64,000 nt of DNA from Camelimonas fluminis (lineage in GTDB: Bacteria > Pseudomonadota > Alphaproteobacteria > Rhizobiales > Beijerinckiaceae), in assembly GCF_014656355.1 (NCBI RefSeq), contig NZ_BNCG01000007.1:22068-86067 (forward strand), written 5' to 3'. Under the pieces are notes generated by a model, which saw nothing but the letters and a program-made list of their open reading frames with translations, searched no databases and was not told the origin of the DNA. Below are positions 43,361-52,493 of this stretch, in pieces; the stretch's first letter is position 1, and every line of letters begins with the position of its first letter. Position numbers and translations under genes: made by a program.

Positions 43361-45253
43361 TCATCCGGCGGCAAGCTGCGTGATGCGGCGCGCCCGCGCC
43401 AGCGTGTCAGGGGCGCCGCTTTCGGTCATGGCGGCGGCGGCAATCGGGGTCAATGTCGCGGCGCGCTCCGGTTCGAGCGCCGCAGAGGCGGCGCGGAACT
43501 GGCCGGCTTCTTCATCAAGCGCCCGGTTGCTGAAGGCAACGGCCGGCAGCAGGGCGACAATCTCATCGATCAGCCCGTACAGGCGACGCAACTCCGCCGG
43601 CGCCGGGCTCTGACTGCGTGGTTCGAATGGCGTCATGTCCAGGGCCATTTTCGCGGCGGCCGTGCTGGTGGCGGCGTTGGCGATGTCGTTGACGGCGTCC
43701 GGGCGCGCCGCTGGCGTCATGGCGGCCAGGCGGGCCAGCGCCACAAGCGCCCCGGCAAGCTGGCGACGCACCTGCACAACCGCGCTCTTTGGCCAGAAAT
43801 TGGTGAACATGATGAACACCAGCGTATTGCCAAGCAGGATGCCGATGATCCTGTCCCGCGCCGAACCCATGTCAAGGCTTGGGCCAAAACCGTTGAGAAT
43901 GGTCAGCAGAAAGGCCAGGCCAATCTGCACGCCGCCGTAGGAGATGCGCTCGCTGCCCGTCGACACCCATGCGGCCGGAAGGATGGCGACAAAGACCAGC
44001 GCCATCAACCCGCCGACCGAGGTGAGATGCGGCATGACGAACAGGATCGACAGGATGCCGATCAACGCGCCGATCAGGCAGCCGACGATGCGCAGCGTCA
44101 GCTTGTGCGCGGTCTCGCCCGTGGTGCCCAACGCCGCCACGTAGCAGGTGACCATGGCGGTGGCGATGCCCTCCCAGTTCAGCAGGGAGTACGTCAGATA
44201 GGCCAGCACCGCCGCCGCCGTGGTTTTCAGGGCGTAGCGCTGGTGGTCCGGGTTGGTGAAGGCGTCAGGCGCCAGGAAGGGGACTTTGGCCGGAACCGCC
44301 GTCATGCCGCCGTCCGGCGCGCCAAGGCCCGCCAGGGTCCTGCGGATCACCGCCAGCGCGGGCGCGTCGTCAGCATCGGCCGCCAGGAGCTCCTGCTGAA
44401 CCAGCGTTCCCCGATGGCGCACCGCCCGCGCGGCGGCGCGGCTGGCGGCGGCCAGCGACTGGCGCGCGGCGCTCTTGCTGTCGTCGTCCGCGAGCGCCGC
44501 GGCGGCAAGCAGCATCCGGTAAGTCGCGGAAGCGGCGCCCGCCAGCCATTGCGCCTCGGCTTTGGGGGCGGTGTAGAAAATCCGGGTCATCAGCACCCGT
44601 TTGTCGACCTCGGCCTGGCCTTCCGCCAACAGCGCCATCGCCTTGCCGCGGTCGCCCGTCGCCAGAAGATCGGCGGCGGCGTTCAGGCGTTCGGCCACCG
44701 TCTGGCGCAGCAGCGTGTGCGGGCCGGTTCCGAGCACCAGGCAGAAGCCGATCATCAGCGCCATGGGCATGCAAGCCATCGCCCAGGCGTACAGCAGGCC
44801 GCGCGTGACGATCTCACCAACCGGGACCAGGTCAACCATGGTCAGGATAAAGGCGATGACCAGGCCGATGATGGCCCCGATCTCGCCGAGTTGCGACGCC
44901 GAACTGAGAAACAGAAAGATGAACGTCGCCCCGGCGATCACCGCCAGGCGCAGCAAAGGCGTCTCCGCCAGCGACTGGATCAGCGGCGCCATGCCGAAAA
45001 CCACGAGGGTGGCGAGAATGATCAGGCCGATGGCCTGGCCGACGCACTCGGCGCCGTTGGGCCGCATCAGGAAGATGATCAGATAGCAGCTGATGGCGGA
45101 TTCCGGGATCCGGTGCATCATCGCCACGGCGGCGGTTATGGCGCAGAGCAGGGCCACGCGCCAGGTCAGGCCGAAACGCCCTTCGAACGGCTGAAGGTCG
45201 CTCCAGACCTGCCGGGCGATCATGCGCCAGGGCGCGTCAGCAGCCGTCGCCAT
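43361..45253 (-). CDS. FUSC family inner-membrane exporter (AaeB-like)
   Basis: About 630 residues in two halves, each with a block of membrane helices: first around FGLTWRVALLCAITAAVAMMHRIPESAISCYLIIFLMR, second around LKTTAAAVLAYLTYSLLNWEGIATAMVTCYVAAL, with cytosolic helical regions between and after. This is the aromatic-acid exporter (AaeB/YccS/FUSC) plan. It acts with the HlyD-type adaptor and outer membrane lipoprotein as a tripartite pump for aromatic acids or toxic organics. ATG 45253 overlaps the HlyD stop; 45283 would add ten residues. Confidence 0.88.
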   Translation of the reverse strand: MATAADAPWRMIARQVWSDLQPFEGRFGLTWRVALLCAITAAVAMMHRIPESAISCYLIIFLMRPNGAECVGQAIGLIILATLVVFGMAPLIQSLAETPLLRLAVIAGATFIFLFLSSASQLGEIGAIIGLVIAFILTMVDLVPVGEIVTRGLLYAWAMACMPMALMIGFCLVLGTGPHTLLRQTVAERLNAAADLLATGDRGKAMALLAEGQAEVDKRVLMTRIFYTAPKAEAQWLAGAASATYRMLLAAAALADDDSKSAARQSLAAASRAAARAVRHRGTLVQQELLAADADDAPALAVIRRTLAGLGAPDGGMTAVPAKVPFLAPDAFTNPDHQRYALKTTAAAVLAYLTYSLLNWEGIATAMVTCYVAALGTTGETAHKLTLRIVGCLIGALIGILSILFVMPHLTSVGGLMALVFVAILPAAWVSTGSERISYGGVQIGLAFLLTILNGFGPSLDMGSARDRIIGILLGNTLVFIMFTNFWPKSAVVQVRRQLAGALVALARLAAMTPAARPDAVNDIANAATSTAAAKMALDMTPFEPRSQSPAPAELRRLYGLIDEIVALLPAVAFSNRALDEEAGQFRAASAALEPERAATLTPIAAAAMTESGAPDTLARARRITQLAAG

Positions 45254-46286
45254 GATGCACCATTGCGGTAGCGGAAGCGCCAACGCGCATCAGCCCGTCC
45301 GGAGGATCGATGAGCCGGATGCGAACGGGAAAGCGCTGGGCGATGCGCACCCAGTCCAGACTCTTGGGCACGACCGGAAGATTGCGTGGAATGCGGATCA
45401 CATCCTCCGAGGCCACGCCCCAGCTGATGCTCTCGACCCGCCCGCGGATCGGCCGCTTGCGGTCGGACAGGACGTAGACGGTGGCGCAGTCGCCAACGCG
45501 GATCGCCGGCAATTCCGTCTCGGTGAACGGCGCCACCGCGAACCATTCCCCCGTACTGATGAGGGTGAATATGGACTGGCCCGGGATCACATACTCGCCA
45601 ACGCCGGTGTTCAGGCTGGACGCCTTGCCGGCGAAGGGAGCCCGCACTTCGGTGTTGGCCAGGCCCCGCTCCGCCAGCGCCAACGCCGCCCGGCGGGCGT
45701 CCACCAGGGCTTCCGCCGCCGTCAGGCTGCCGACCAGGGCGTCCGCCGCATCCTTCTGGCGCATGGCCTGGCGCAGGCTCACCTCCGCGTCCTGCTTCGC
45801 GGTGCGGGCCGTGTCCACTTCCTGGGCGCTGACATAGCCCTTCGGGCGCAACGCTGTCAGGCGGGTGAGGGTCTGGGCAGCCAGGGCCAGATTGGATTTT
45901 GCCCGCGCGATCTGTTCGTCGGCGATGATGGCGTTGTTCTGTTCCGCCACGACGGCCCGGCGCTTGTCCGCCAGCGCCGCCTCCGCGATGCGCAGATCGG
46001 CCGCGGCCTGATCGCGCGCCAGCTGGTAGGGCTCTTTCTCAAGCACAAACAGCAGGTCGCCCTTGCCGACTGCCTGGTTATCGGCAACGTGGAAACTGGC
46101 GATTCGGCCCGGGACGCTGGCCGAAATCGCCACGGTCCTGGCGCTCAGGCTGGCGTCCTGGGACAGGGGATTGCGATCGGCCTGCCGCATGAAACGCTCG
46201 CCGCCGAGCACGGCGACGCCGATGATGATGAGGCCGGCCAGCGTTCCCCAAACCTTCAGCGCGCGCTGTTTGCTCGCGGGAGCCAT
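45237..46286 (-). CDS. HlyD family membrane-fusion protein (AaeA/EmrA-like)
   Basis: 349 residues. One N-terminal membrane anchor (LKVWGTLAGLIIIGVAVLGG), a biotinyl-lipoyl-like half VAISASVPGRIASFHVADNQAVGKGDLLFVLE, a long alpha-hairpin (LARDQAAADLRIAEAALADKR), the second half-motif VRAPFAGKASSLNTGVGEYV and a beta-barrel end. Periplasmic adaptor linking FUSC to the outer membrane protein. Gene order YtcA-HlyD-FUSC-OMP with tight spacing indicates one operon. Confidence 0.9.
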   Translation of the reverse strand: MAPASKQRALKVWGTLAGLIIIGVAVLGGERFMRQADRNPLSQDASLSARTVAISASVPGRIASFHVADNQAVGKGDLLFVLEKEPYQLARDQAAADLRIAEAALADKRRAVVAEQNNAIIADEQIARAKSNLALAAQTLTRLTALRPKGYVSAQEVDTARTAKQDAEVSLRQAMRQKDAADALVGSLTAAEALVDARRAALALAERGLANTEVRAPFAGKASSLNTGVGEYVIPGQSIFTLISTGEWFAVAPFTETELPAIRVGDCATVYVLSDRKRPIRGRVESISWGVASEDVIRIPRNLPVVPKSLDWVRIAQRFPVRIRLIDPPDGLMRVGASATAMVHHGDGC

Positions 46287-46289
46287 GCG

Positions 46290-46658
46290 TTACCTGCCAA
46301 AGCCGAAGAAGGAAACCAGAAGGCCGATGATGACGGCGACCGCCACATACACCGGCAGGCGCACGGGGAACATGTCGTCAAGGCCAATGCGAATGAACGC
46401 GACGCGCACCAGCACGGCGCCAATCACGCCGACAAACGCGCACAGCAGCCAGGCGGGAAAGTAGGCGTCAAACAGGGGGATGGCTGGCGCGCCTAATGAT
46501 GAACTGACGGGAGCGCAGCCGGCCAAAAGGCCGGCAAGGGTCATGAGGCCGGCAAGGGCCGTCGGTACCGTGACCGCCGCCAGATGGCGTCGCGAAGCCG
46601 GCGGCTGACGCATGAGGCGGGGCGAACGGGCAGGACGAGCAAGGCCTCCCATCGACAT
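46290..46658 (-). CDS. YtcA-like small membrane lipoprotein
   Basis: About 122 residues from ATG 46658; 46613 is an alternative start. A hydrophobic stretch ends in a lipobox (LAGLMTLAGLLAGC), followed by APAIPLFDAYFPAWLLCAFVGVIGAVLVRVAFIRIGLDDMFP and a final membrane helix VYVAVAVIIGLLVSFFGFG. The pattern matches YtcA, a small protein that typically precedes HlyD/FUSC pairs. Its role is unknown, perhaps stabilising the pump. Three bases separate it from hlyD. Start uncertain because no strong RBS is visible. Confidence 0.7.
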   Translation of the reverse strand: MSMGGLARPARSPRLMRQPPASRRHLAAVTVPTALAGLMTLAGLLAGCAPVSSSLGAPAIPLFDAYFPAWLLCAFVGVIGAVLVRVAFIRIGLDDMFPVRLPVYVAVAVIIGLLVSFFGFGR

Positions 46659-46922
46659 GCCCTGGCGATGATCCTGGACGACAGGCAAAGAACCTCCACC
46701 GGAGCACGCGAGAAAATCGTGGCGTTTCAGGACAAGGCGCTGGCGCATGCTGCGCCCGGATGGCGCCACGCGAGCGCCACAATCGGGCGCAGTCATGCAT
46801 TAGCCGCTTCCTGCCGCAGCAGCAAGCAACCAAGGACAATTACCCCAAAATGGCCAGGCGCGGTCTGGCTTGCGTGACCGGCTCCTCCCGATGCCGGGCC
46901 CACGCGGCCGCCGGACGGACGA

Positions 46923-46944
46923 CGGGGCGGATCACGCCGCCCCG
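46923..46944 (-). terminator. Terminator-like hairpin after acyl-CoA dehydrogenase
   Basis: CGGGGCGG (46923-46930) pairs with CCGCCCCG (46937-46944) around ATCACG, 11 bases beyond the minus-strand stop at 46955. Confidence 0.6.
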
Positions 46945-46954
46945 GGGGGGGATT

Positions 46955-48145
46955 TTATCGGCCAGCGACAACCGCCGAAAACGCCACGTCGCGATCAACT
47001 TCCGGCTCCCTTGGCAGGTCCAGCACGCGCTCGCCAATGATGTTGCGCTGGATCTGGTCGGTGCCGCCGCCGATGGACGTGAAATAGGCGTTGAGGCTGA
47101 GGAAGTTGGCGTCCTCGGCGCGCGGGTGATCAGGTCCCTGCAGCAGGCTTTCCGGCCCGAGCAGTTCGGTGCGCACCCGGCCCTCCTCATGCAGGATCCG
47201 GCTCATGGCCAGCTTGCCCAACGACATGATCGACGACGAGGTGCCCTGTTTGAGCTCCGCCTTGGCCCGGCGGGTGTTCAGGCTGTTGAGCATGCGCCAT
47301 GCGATGACCTGGGCGACATCCTGACGGACCAGCGGATCCGACAGCTTTCCGGCCTCCCGGGCAAGCTCCAGCAAGGCGGCGTCGCCGTGGGCTTCCTTCG
47401 CGCCGGATCTGGCGCCGCGCGCCGCATCGCCCATCACCGAGCGTTCATAGGCCAGCGCGGTCTGCAGCACGCCCCAGCCGCCGCCCAGGTTCCCGAGCAG
47501 GTTTTCCTCCGGGATGAAGGCGTCGTCGATGAACACCTCGTTGAAATGGGTTTCATCGGTGATCTGCCGCAGCGGACGCACGTCGACGCCCTTCTGGCGC
47601 ATGGGCATGAAGAAGAAGCTGATGCCCCTGTGCTTCGGCACGCTCCAGTCGGTGCGGGCGATGAGCATGCCATAGTCGGCGATATGGGCGCCGGAGGTCC
47701 ACACTTTCTGACCGGTGACGCGCCAGCCGCCTTCCACCTTGTCGGCGCGGGTGCGGATCGCGGCCAGATCACTGCCGGCGCCGGGTTCGGAATACAGCAG
47801 GCACATGCCCACTTCGCCGGCCAGCAGTTGCGGCACGATCTGTCGCTTGAAGGTCTCGGTGGCGTGGGCCAGCGCCGTGTTGGCCCACAGGTTGGAGCGG
47901 TCCTGACCGGTTCCCGGCGCCTTGGCCTCGGCAAAACAGCTCTCGACAATGCGCGCCTGGGCGTCGCTGAGACCGCGGCCATACCATTCCTTCGGCCAGC
48001 GCGGCGCGGCCCAGCCGGCGTCACGCACCTTCGCCAGCCATTCAGCGCGGGGGTCAGGCCCAAAGCGTTCCGTGCGCTGCGGCGCGCCGCGCCAGTTGGC
48101 CGCCAGCCATGCCGTGACTTCCGCCTTCAATTCTTCGTCCGTCAT
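46955..48145 (-). CDS. Acyl-CoA dehydrogenase (1)
   Basis: 396 residues. FAD enzyme that introduces a 2,3-double bond in acyl-CoA. Blocks: MCLLYSEPGAGSDLAAIRTRADKVEGGWRVTGQKVWTSGAHIADYGMLIARTD (FAD/acyl site), TDETHFNEVFIDDAFIPEENLLGNLGGGWGVL, and YFTSIGGGTDQIQRNIIGERVLDLPRE, where the GG(T/S)xxIxxxxI motif is standard. The subfamily is the one often paired with a shorter partner, as in steroid, CoA-thioester side-chain or aromatic degradation, where two proteins form an alpha2beta2 enzyme. It overlaps the partner gene by 4 bases (ATGA). Confidence 0.92.
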   Translation of the reverse strand: MTDEELKAEVTAWLAANWRGAPQRTERFGPDPRAEWLAKVRDAGWAAPRWPKEWYGRGLSDAQARIVESCFAEAKAPGTGQDRSNLWANTALAHATETFKRQIVPQLLAGEVGMCLLYSEPGAGSDLAAIRTRADKVEGGWRVTGQKVWTSGAHIADYGMLIARTDWSVPKHRGISFFFMPMRQKGVDVRPLRQITDETHFNEVFIDDAFIPEENLLGNLGGGWGVLQTALAYERSVMGDAARGARSGAKEAHGDAALLELAREAGKLSDPLVRQDVAQVIAWRMLNSLNTRRAKAELKQGTSSSIMSLGKLAMSRILHEEGRVRTELLGPESLLQGPDHPRAEDANFLSLNAYFTSIGGGTDQIQRNIIGERVLDLPREPEVDRDVAFSAVVAGR

Positions 48146-49185
48146 GACTGCGCCTCCAGCGCTTGGATGAAACGTTCGCGCCAGTGGCGGCTATCGCCAA
48201 ACAGTTGCGCGCCGGAACGGGCGCGGCGCAGATACAGATGCGCCGGATGCTCCCAGGTGAAGGCGATGCCGCCATGCATCTGCACCCCGTCTTTGGCGCA
48301 GCGCACATACGCGTCGGCGCAGGCAAAGGCGGCCAGCGCCAGGGCGCCGTCGCGATCCGCCGCATCGCCGGCAAGTTGCTCCGCCGCGTTTCGCGCCGCG
48401 CTGGTCGCGCTTTCCGCCTCCAGCAACAGATCAGCGGCCATGTGCTTGATCGCCTGAAAACTGCCGATGGCGCGTCCGAACTGCCGGCGCTCGCGGGCGT
48501 AATCCACCGTGAACTCGAGCACCCGGCGCGCCCCGCCCGCCTGATCGCCCGCCAGGGCCAGCAATCCGACCGCCAGGGCGCCGGCGACCCGCGATCCGTC
48601 GCAAATCCGCTCGACCGGACCATCGATATGCAGGTCCGCCAGACGGCGCGTGCGGTCAAAAACGGGCAACGAGGTGGCGCTGAAAGCATCGCGCGCCACG
48701 GCGTAAACGCCGTCGTCGCCAGCCAGCAACACGAGATCGGCGATCTGCCCGTCCGGCACGAAGCGGGCGACGCCTTCAGCCCGGCCACCGGCGACGCGGA
48801 CGTCGCTCTGGCCTGTCCAGTCATGCACGCCCAGCGGAGCGACGGCGACAATCAGTTCGCCAGCGGCCAGCGCCTGGGCGCGCGCGCCGTCAAGCAACAT
48901 GGCGGCCATCGCGGTGGAGATCATCGGCGCTGACGACAACGCGGCCCCGAATTCCTCCATCACCAGTTCAAGCTCGACTGGCCCCAGGCCGGAGCCGCCA
49001 TTGTCTTCGCTGACAAGCATGCCGGCCACGCCCAGGCCGGCGAGTTCACGCCACAGGGCGTCGTCATGCCCGGTGTCACTGGCCATGACCCGCCGCACGT
49101 CGGTTTCGGCGCACCGGTCAGCGAGGAGCCGCCGCACGCTGTCGCGCAACGCGGTCCGTTCTTCGTGTGTCATAACCTGCGTCAT
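48142..49185 (-). CDS. Acyl-CoA dehydrogenase (2)
   Basis: 347 residues from ATG 49185, behind gggagagaga; the longer ORF to 49305 adds non-conserved residues. Blocks: LWRELAGLGVAGMLVSEDNGGSGLGPVELELVMEEFGAAL, LEFTVDYARERRQFGRAIGSFQAIKHMAADLLL and CAKDGVQMHGGIAFTWEHPAHLYLRRAR. The FAD-binding central part is weak, as in the beta partner of heteromeric acyl-CoA dehydrogenases. Coupled to the next gene by a 4-base overlap. Substrate unknown. Confidence 0.9.
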   Translation of the reverse strand: MTQVMTHEERTALRDSVRRLLADRCAETDVRRVMASDTGHDDALWRELAGLGVAGMLVSEDNGGSGLGPVELELVMEEFGAALSSAPMISTAMAAMLLDGARAQALAAGELIVAVAPLGVHDWTGQSDVRVAGGRAEGVARFVPDGQIADLVLLAGDDGVYAVARDAFSATSLPVFDRTRRLADLHIDGPVERICDGSRVAGALAVGLLALAGDQAGGARRVLEFTVDYARERRQFGRAIGSFQAIKHMAADLLLEAESATSAARNAAEQLAGDAADRDGALALAAFACADAYVRCAKDGVQMHGGIAFTWEHPAHLYLRRARSGAQLFGDSRHWRERFIQALEAQS

Positions 49186-49277
49186 GCAAGCGTCTCTCTC
49201 CCAGGGGCGCCGTTGCGCCCGCGTCATTGTCCGGCCTGTTATTGTCTGTCCGCGCCGGCCCGCGCAGCAGGTTAAAC

Positions 49278-49309
49278 TGTTTTGGCGCATCGCATCCAGC
49301 GCCAAAACA
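49278..49309 (-). terminator. Perfect 11-bp hairpin between nitronate monooxygenase and acyl-CoA dehydrogenases
   Basis: TGTTTTGGCGC (49278-49288) and GCGCCAAAACA (49299-49309) are exact complements around 10 bases. It may terminate the upstream minus-strand gene (stop 49392) or serve as an operator for the dehydrogenase pair (start 49185). Confidence 0.6.
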
Positions 49310-49391
49310 CGGGATCACCCATGACAGGCGCCAGCCCCGGCGGCGCTGGTCGCCTGGAGAGTTTTCCGATCCATGCTGACCGGAAACCGCC

Positions 49392-50531
49392 CTAGTCGCC
49401 CAGCAGCGCGTTCATGCGCTCGACGGCTTCGAGGTAACCTTCCTTAAAGTCCTGCACGACCTGGCCAGCGCTGCGGACGTCCTCGATCAGACCCACGCCC
49501 TGCCCCACGAAATAGGTGACCATGTCGCGCGCCTGGTCGTTGCCGTTTTCAGCGGCGCGATCCACGGCGCGCAGGGATTTCTCGCTGACAAGGCTCATGA
49601 ACGGCATCGGCAGGGCCCCGGGACTGTCGGGACTGTTTTCCCAGGCATCCGTCCATGTGGAGCGCAACTGGCGCGCCGGCTTGCCGGTGCGGCTGCGAAC
49701 CCGCACGGCGTCGCGGCTGCGCGCCGCCACCATCTTCTCGCGGAAGACCGGCGAGGTTTCGCTCTCTGGCGTCGCCAGCCACACTGATCCGGTCCAGGCG
49801 CCGGCGGCGCCCATGGCCATGCACGCCGCCATCTGCTCGCCGGTCATGATGCCGCCGGCGGCGAGCACCGGCACGTCGCGAATGGCGCGCACCGCCCGGA
49901 CCACCTCCGGCACCAGCACGAGGGTGCTGACCTCGCCGCAATGGCCGCCGGCCTCGGTGCCCTGCGCCACGATGATGTCGACGCCGGCCTCGACCAGACG
50001 CACCGCGTGCTCGCGCGCGCCGGCCAGCGCCGCGACGGGAACGTTGTGCTTCCTTCCCATGGCGATCATTTCCGGCGGCGGCACGCCCAGGGCGTTGGCG
50101 ATCAGCCGGATCGGGTGCTCGAAGGCCGCCTCCAGCGTGCGGAGCGCGGTGTCCGGATCGAAGGGCTGGGCGCGGTTCCGGTAGCGGTCGCTGGCGTCGT
50201 CAGGGATCGTCACGCCGGCCCCGGCCAGCAGGTGCTCAGCGAACTCACGGTGCGCGGCGGGGATACGCCGCACCAGCGCCGCGGCGGACACGCTGCCCTC
50301 GCCCCGGGTGGCGAGGTTTTCTGGAACGAGAACATCGATGCCGTAAGGCTTGCCGTCGACGTGATCGTCAATCCATTTCAGCTCTTCGCGCACCGACTCG
50401 GGCGTATGCGCCGTCGCGCCAAGGACGCCGAACCCACCTGCCCGGCTGACCGCCGCCACGACATCGCGGCAGTGGCTGAAGGCCAGCAACGGAAACTCGA
50501 TTCCGAGCATTTCACACAGTTTCGACGCCAT
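49392..50531 (-). CDS. Nitronate monooxygenase / 2-nitropropane dioxygenase family protein
   Basis: 379 residues. FMN TIM barrel: begins MASKLCEMLGIEFPLLAFSH, has AAVSRAGGFGVLGATAHTPE, the phosphate-binding VDIIVAQGTEAGGHCGEVSTLVLVPEVV, and IRDVPVLAAGGIMTGEQMAACMAMGAAGAWTGSVWL. Members oxidise nitronates or act as enoyl-reductase-like flavoproteins. ATG 50531 follows gccggaggaaac; an ATG 24 bases upstream is less likely. It lies just downstream of a marR gene and a dyad site. The neighbouring acyl-CoA dehydrogenases suggest a catabolic or detoxification role. Confidence 0.9.
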   Translation of the reverse strand: MASKLCEMLGIEFPLLAFSHCRDVVAAVSRAGGFGVLGATAHTPESVREELKWIDDHVDGKPYGIDVLVPENLATRGEGSVSAAALVRRIPAAHREFAEHLLAGAGVTIPDDASDRYRNRAQPFDPDTALRTLEAAFEHPIRLIANALGVPPPEMIAMGRKHNVPVAALAGAREHAVRLVEAGVDIIVAQGTEAGGHCGEVSTLVLVPEVVRAVRAIRDVPVLAAGGIMTGEQMAACMAMGAAGAWTGSVWLATPESETSPVFREKMVAARSRDAVRVRSRTGKPARQLRSTWTDAWENSPDSPGALPMPFMSLVSEKSLRAVDRAAENGNDQARDMVTYFVGQGVGLIEDVRSAGQVVQDFKEGYLEAVERMNALLGD

Positions 50532-50560
50532 GTTTCCTCCGGCATTTGATTTCACGCGAT

Positions 50561-50583
50561 ACCGTTCGTTATGCGAACTATAA
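50561..50583. promoter_or_regulatory. Dyad operator upstream of nitronate monooxygenase (putative MarR site)
   Basis: GTTCG (50565-50569) and CGAAC (50575-50579) are inverted around TTATG, with outer TA pairs at 50561-50562 and 50582-50583. It lies 30-50 bases upstream of the enzyme start and just after the marR stop, inside an A/T-rich patch that likely holds the promoter. Confidence 0.6.
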
Positions 50584-50600
50584 GATTACGCAAAAGCCTG

Positions 50601-51044
50601 TCAACGCCGGGCTGTCCGGTCCCGCTTGCGGTCGATGACCTGGGCCAGCTCTTCAACGCGATCCAGCAGCGCGTCAGCGTCGGCGACATCGAGATAATCG
50701 GCGAGTTCGCCAGCGGCGATGCGCTCGAACTCCGCGAAACTGGCCAGACCGCCGGCGGTCAACCGCAACATTTCGGCGCGGCCGTCATCCGGGTCGGCGT
50801 AGCGCTCGATCAGGCCGCGCTTCTCCATGGCGTTGACCAGAACAGACGCAGTGGGCCGGCCGATGCCAGAGAGCGACGCCAGCACGCTCGCCCGCCGTGG
50901 ACCACGCTTCAGCATCAGCAGAAACCGGTATTGCGCGACGGTCAGCGCGCCGTTCTGCCCGGACCGCTCCAGCAGGCGGTGCAGGATGACGGTCACGCGC
51001 ATGAGCAGAATCCAGCGCCGGTCGGGCTCGGGCTCGCCTGTCAC
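50601..51044 (-). CDS. MarR family transcriptional regulator
   Basis: 147 residues from a GTG at 51044, chosen because ccggagg lies 8 bases upstream; the longer ORF to 51140 has no RBS. Winged-helix region: LTVAQYRFLLMLKRGPRRAS followed by VLASLSGIGRPTASVLVNAM (recognition helix), then the wing LIERYADPDDGRAEMLRLTAGG. Acts as a dimer. It probably represses the nitronate monooxygenase gene through the dyad at 50561-50583. Confidence 0.88.
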   Translation of the reverse strand: MTGEPEPDRRWILLMRVTVILHRLLERSGQNGALTVAQYRFLLMLKRGPRRASVLASLSGIGRPTASVLVNAMEKRGLIERYADPDDGRAEMLRLTAGGLASFAEFERIAAGELADYLDVADADALLDRVEELAQVIDRKRDRTARR

Positions 51045-51408
51045 AAACTGCCTCCGGATACGTGGCGCGACAGCCGCGCCAGACTGGACTTCAGAGCGGT
51101 TGCCCGCAAAAAATGAATGCCCGCCGCAAACACAGGGCAAATCCCGCGCCGCAGGATGCGGACTTTATCCCGATGCGCAAGGGATTGTGACCGGATCTGG
51201 CGGGAAGCCGTCAGGGCGCCTCGCCCGCCCGCATTCCCGACTGCTTGCCGCGACGCCCCATAAACACCATGCCGGAATAATTTCCTCAATACGCCGGCAT
51301 GCCGGATGCGCGGGTTCCGCGCGCAAGTCCTGACGGCCTCAACGATACAATGCGCCAGACCAGCCCGCCGTCCACCACCCTCCCGTCTCGTCCGGTCGGC
51401 GACAACTG
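51045..51408. other. Non-coding stretch between marR and the phn locus
   Basis: About 360 bases between divergent genes. It contains the palindrome CCGGCATGCCGG at 51294-51305. ORFs across this region are shadows without RBS. Confidence 0.5.
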
Positions 51409-51452
51409 CTGTCATCGCCGCGTCATCCATCCGTCATTCCGCTTTCATCCGC
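51409..51452 (+). promoter_or_regulatory. PHO box upstream of phnC (four 11-bp-phased half-sites)
   Basis: TCAT tetrads at 51412, 51423, 51434 and 51445 are spaced exactly 11 bases apart, preceded by TG, CG, CG and TT. CTGTCAT followed 11 bases later by GCGTCAT fits the PhoB consensus of two CTGTCAT direct repeats, and two more units continue the array. It lies ~140-175 bases upstream of phnC. Implies induction by phosphate starvation through PhoB. Confidence 0.8.
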
Positions 51453-51585
51453 CGCGCGCATGCTTCTCCAGGTTCATCGTGGGAAGAGAATGCGGCGTCG
51501 CCATGCGGCGGCCGCCTGTTTCCGCAATCCGCCACTCCAGACTTCCAGGTCTGTTGGCGTCCCCAGCGACGCCGGGACGGGCAGA

Positions 51586-52416
51586 ATGCTCACTTTTGAA
51601 AACCTCTCGCGCCATTATGGGGCCAAACGCGCCGTCGACGGCGTCACGCTGGACATCCCCCGCGGCGCCTTCGTTGGCGTGATCGGCCGCTCCGGCGCCG
51701 GCAAGTCGACCCTGCTGCGCATGATCAACCGCCTGGCGACGCCGAGCGCCGGGCGCATCGCCTTCGACGGCCAGGACGTCACCGCCCTGCGCGGCGCCGG
51801 ACTGCGCGCCTGGCGCGCCCGTTGCGCGATGATTTTCCAGCAGTTCAATCTGGTCGGCCGCATGGACGTGCTGACCAATGTCATTCTCGGCCGGCTCAAT
51901 GTCATTCCCACGCACCGGGCCATGCTCAAGCTGTGGCGGGACGAGGACCGGGCGCTGGCGCTCGCCGCGCTGGAGCGGCTGGACATCGCCAGCCTCGCAA
52001 CCCAGCGCGCCGACCAGCTTTCCGGCGGCCAGCAGCAGCGCGTCGCCATCGCCCGGGCGCTGATGCAGAACCCGGACATCATTCTGGCCGATGAACCGAT
52101 CGCCTCGCTTGATCCACGCAACACCCGCCTCGTCATGGACGGTCTCGCCGCGGTCAACCGCGAATACGGCATCACCGTCCTGTGCAATCTCCATTCCATC
52201 GAGCTGGCCCGCGCCTATTGCCACCGCCTGATCGGCATGGCTCACGGCCGTGTGGTGTTCGACGGCTGCCCGGACGAACTGACCGACGCCGTCATCGCCG
52301 AACTTTACGGCATGGACTGCGACGAGACCCGCGCCGTCCAGCCGCGTCCAGCCGCCCAGGCGGCCCAGGCGGAACCCGCCTTCGCCGCACGCGGCCTGAT
52401 CCCGGCCGGCGCCTGA
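51586..52416 (+). CDS. phnC: Phosphonate ABC transporter ATP-binding protein PhnC
   Basis: 276 residues. Cytosolic ATPase of the phosphonate importer: Walker [19 protein letters not shown], signature [17 protein letters not shown], Walker [14 protein letters not shown], switch His in [10 protein letters not shown]. The insert [31 protein letters not shown] is characteristic of PhnC. ATG 51586 begins the conserved [12 protein letters not shown]; the longer ORF start is not supported. First gene of phnCDEE, behind the PHO box. Confidence 0.96.
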   Translation: MLTFENLSRHYGAKRAVDGVTLDIPRGAFVGVIGRSGAGKSTLLRMINRLATPSAGRIAFDGQDVTALRGAGLRAWRARCAMIFQQFNLVGRMDVLTNVILGRLNVIPTHRAMLKLWRDEDRALALAALERLDIASLATQRADQLSGGQQQRVAIARALMQNPDIILADEPIASLDPRNTRLVMDGLAAVNREYGITVLCNLHSIELARAYCHRLIGMAHGRVVFDGCPDELTDAVIAELYGMDCDETRAVQPRPAAQAAQAEPAFAARGLIPAGA

Positions 52417-52493
52417 CGCACGGCTTTCGCCCGGTCCTTTTTCCCCGCGAGAGGCCGGTGCGCCTGTCGCGGAATGCTCCCAGGGAATATCTC

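Noticed and set aside
43253..45271. 672-aa plus-strand ORF antisense to FUSC
   Set aside because: Low-complexity RQRRG/ADQ-type shadow of the membrane protein gene.
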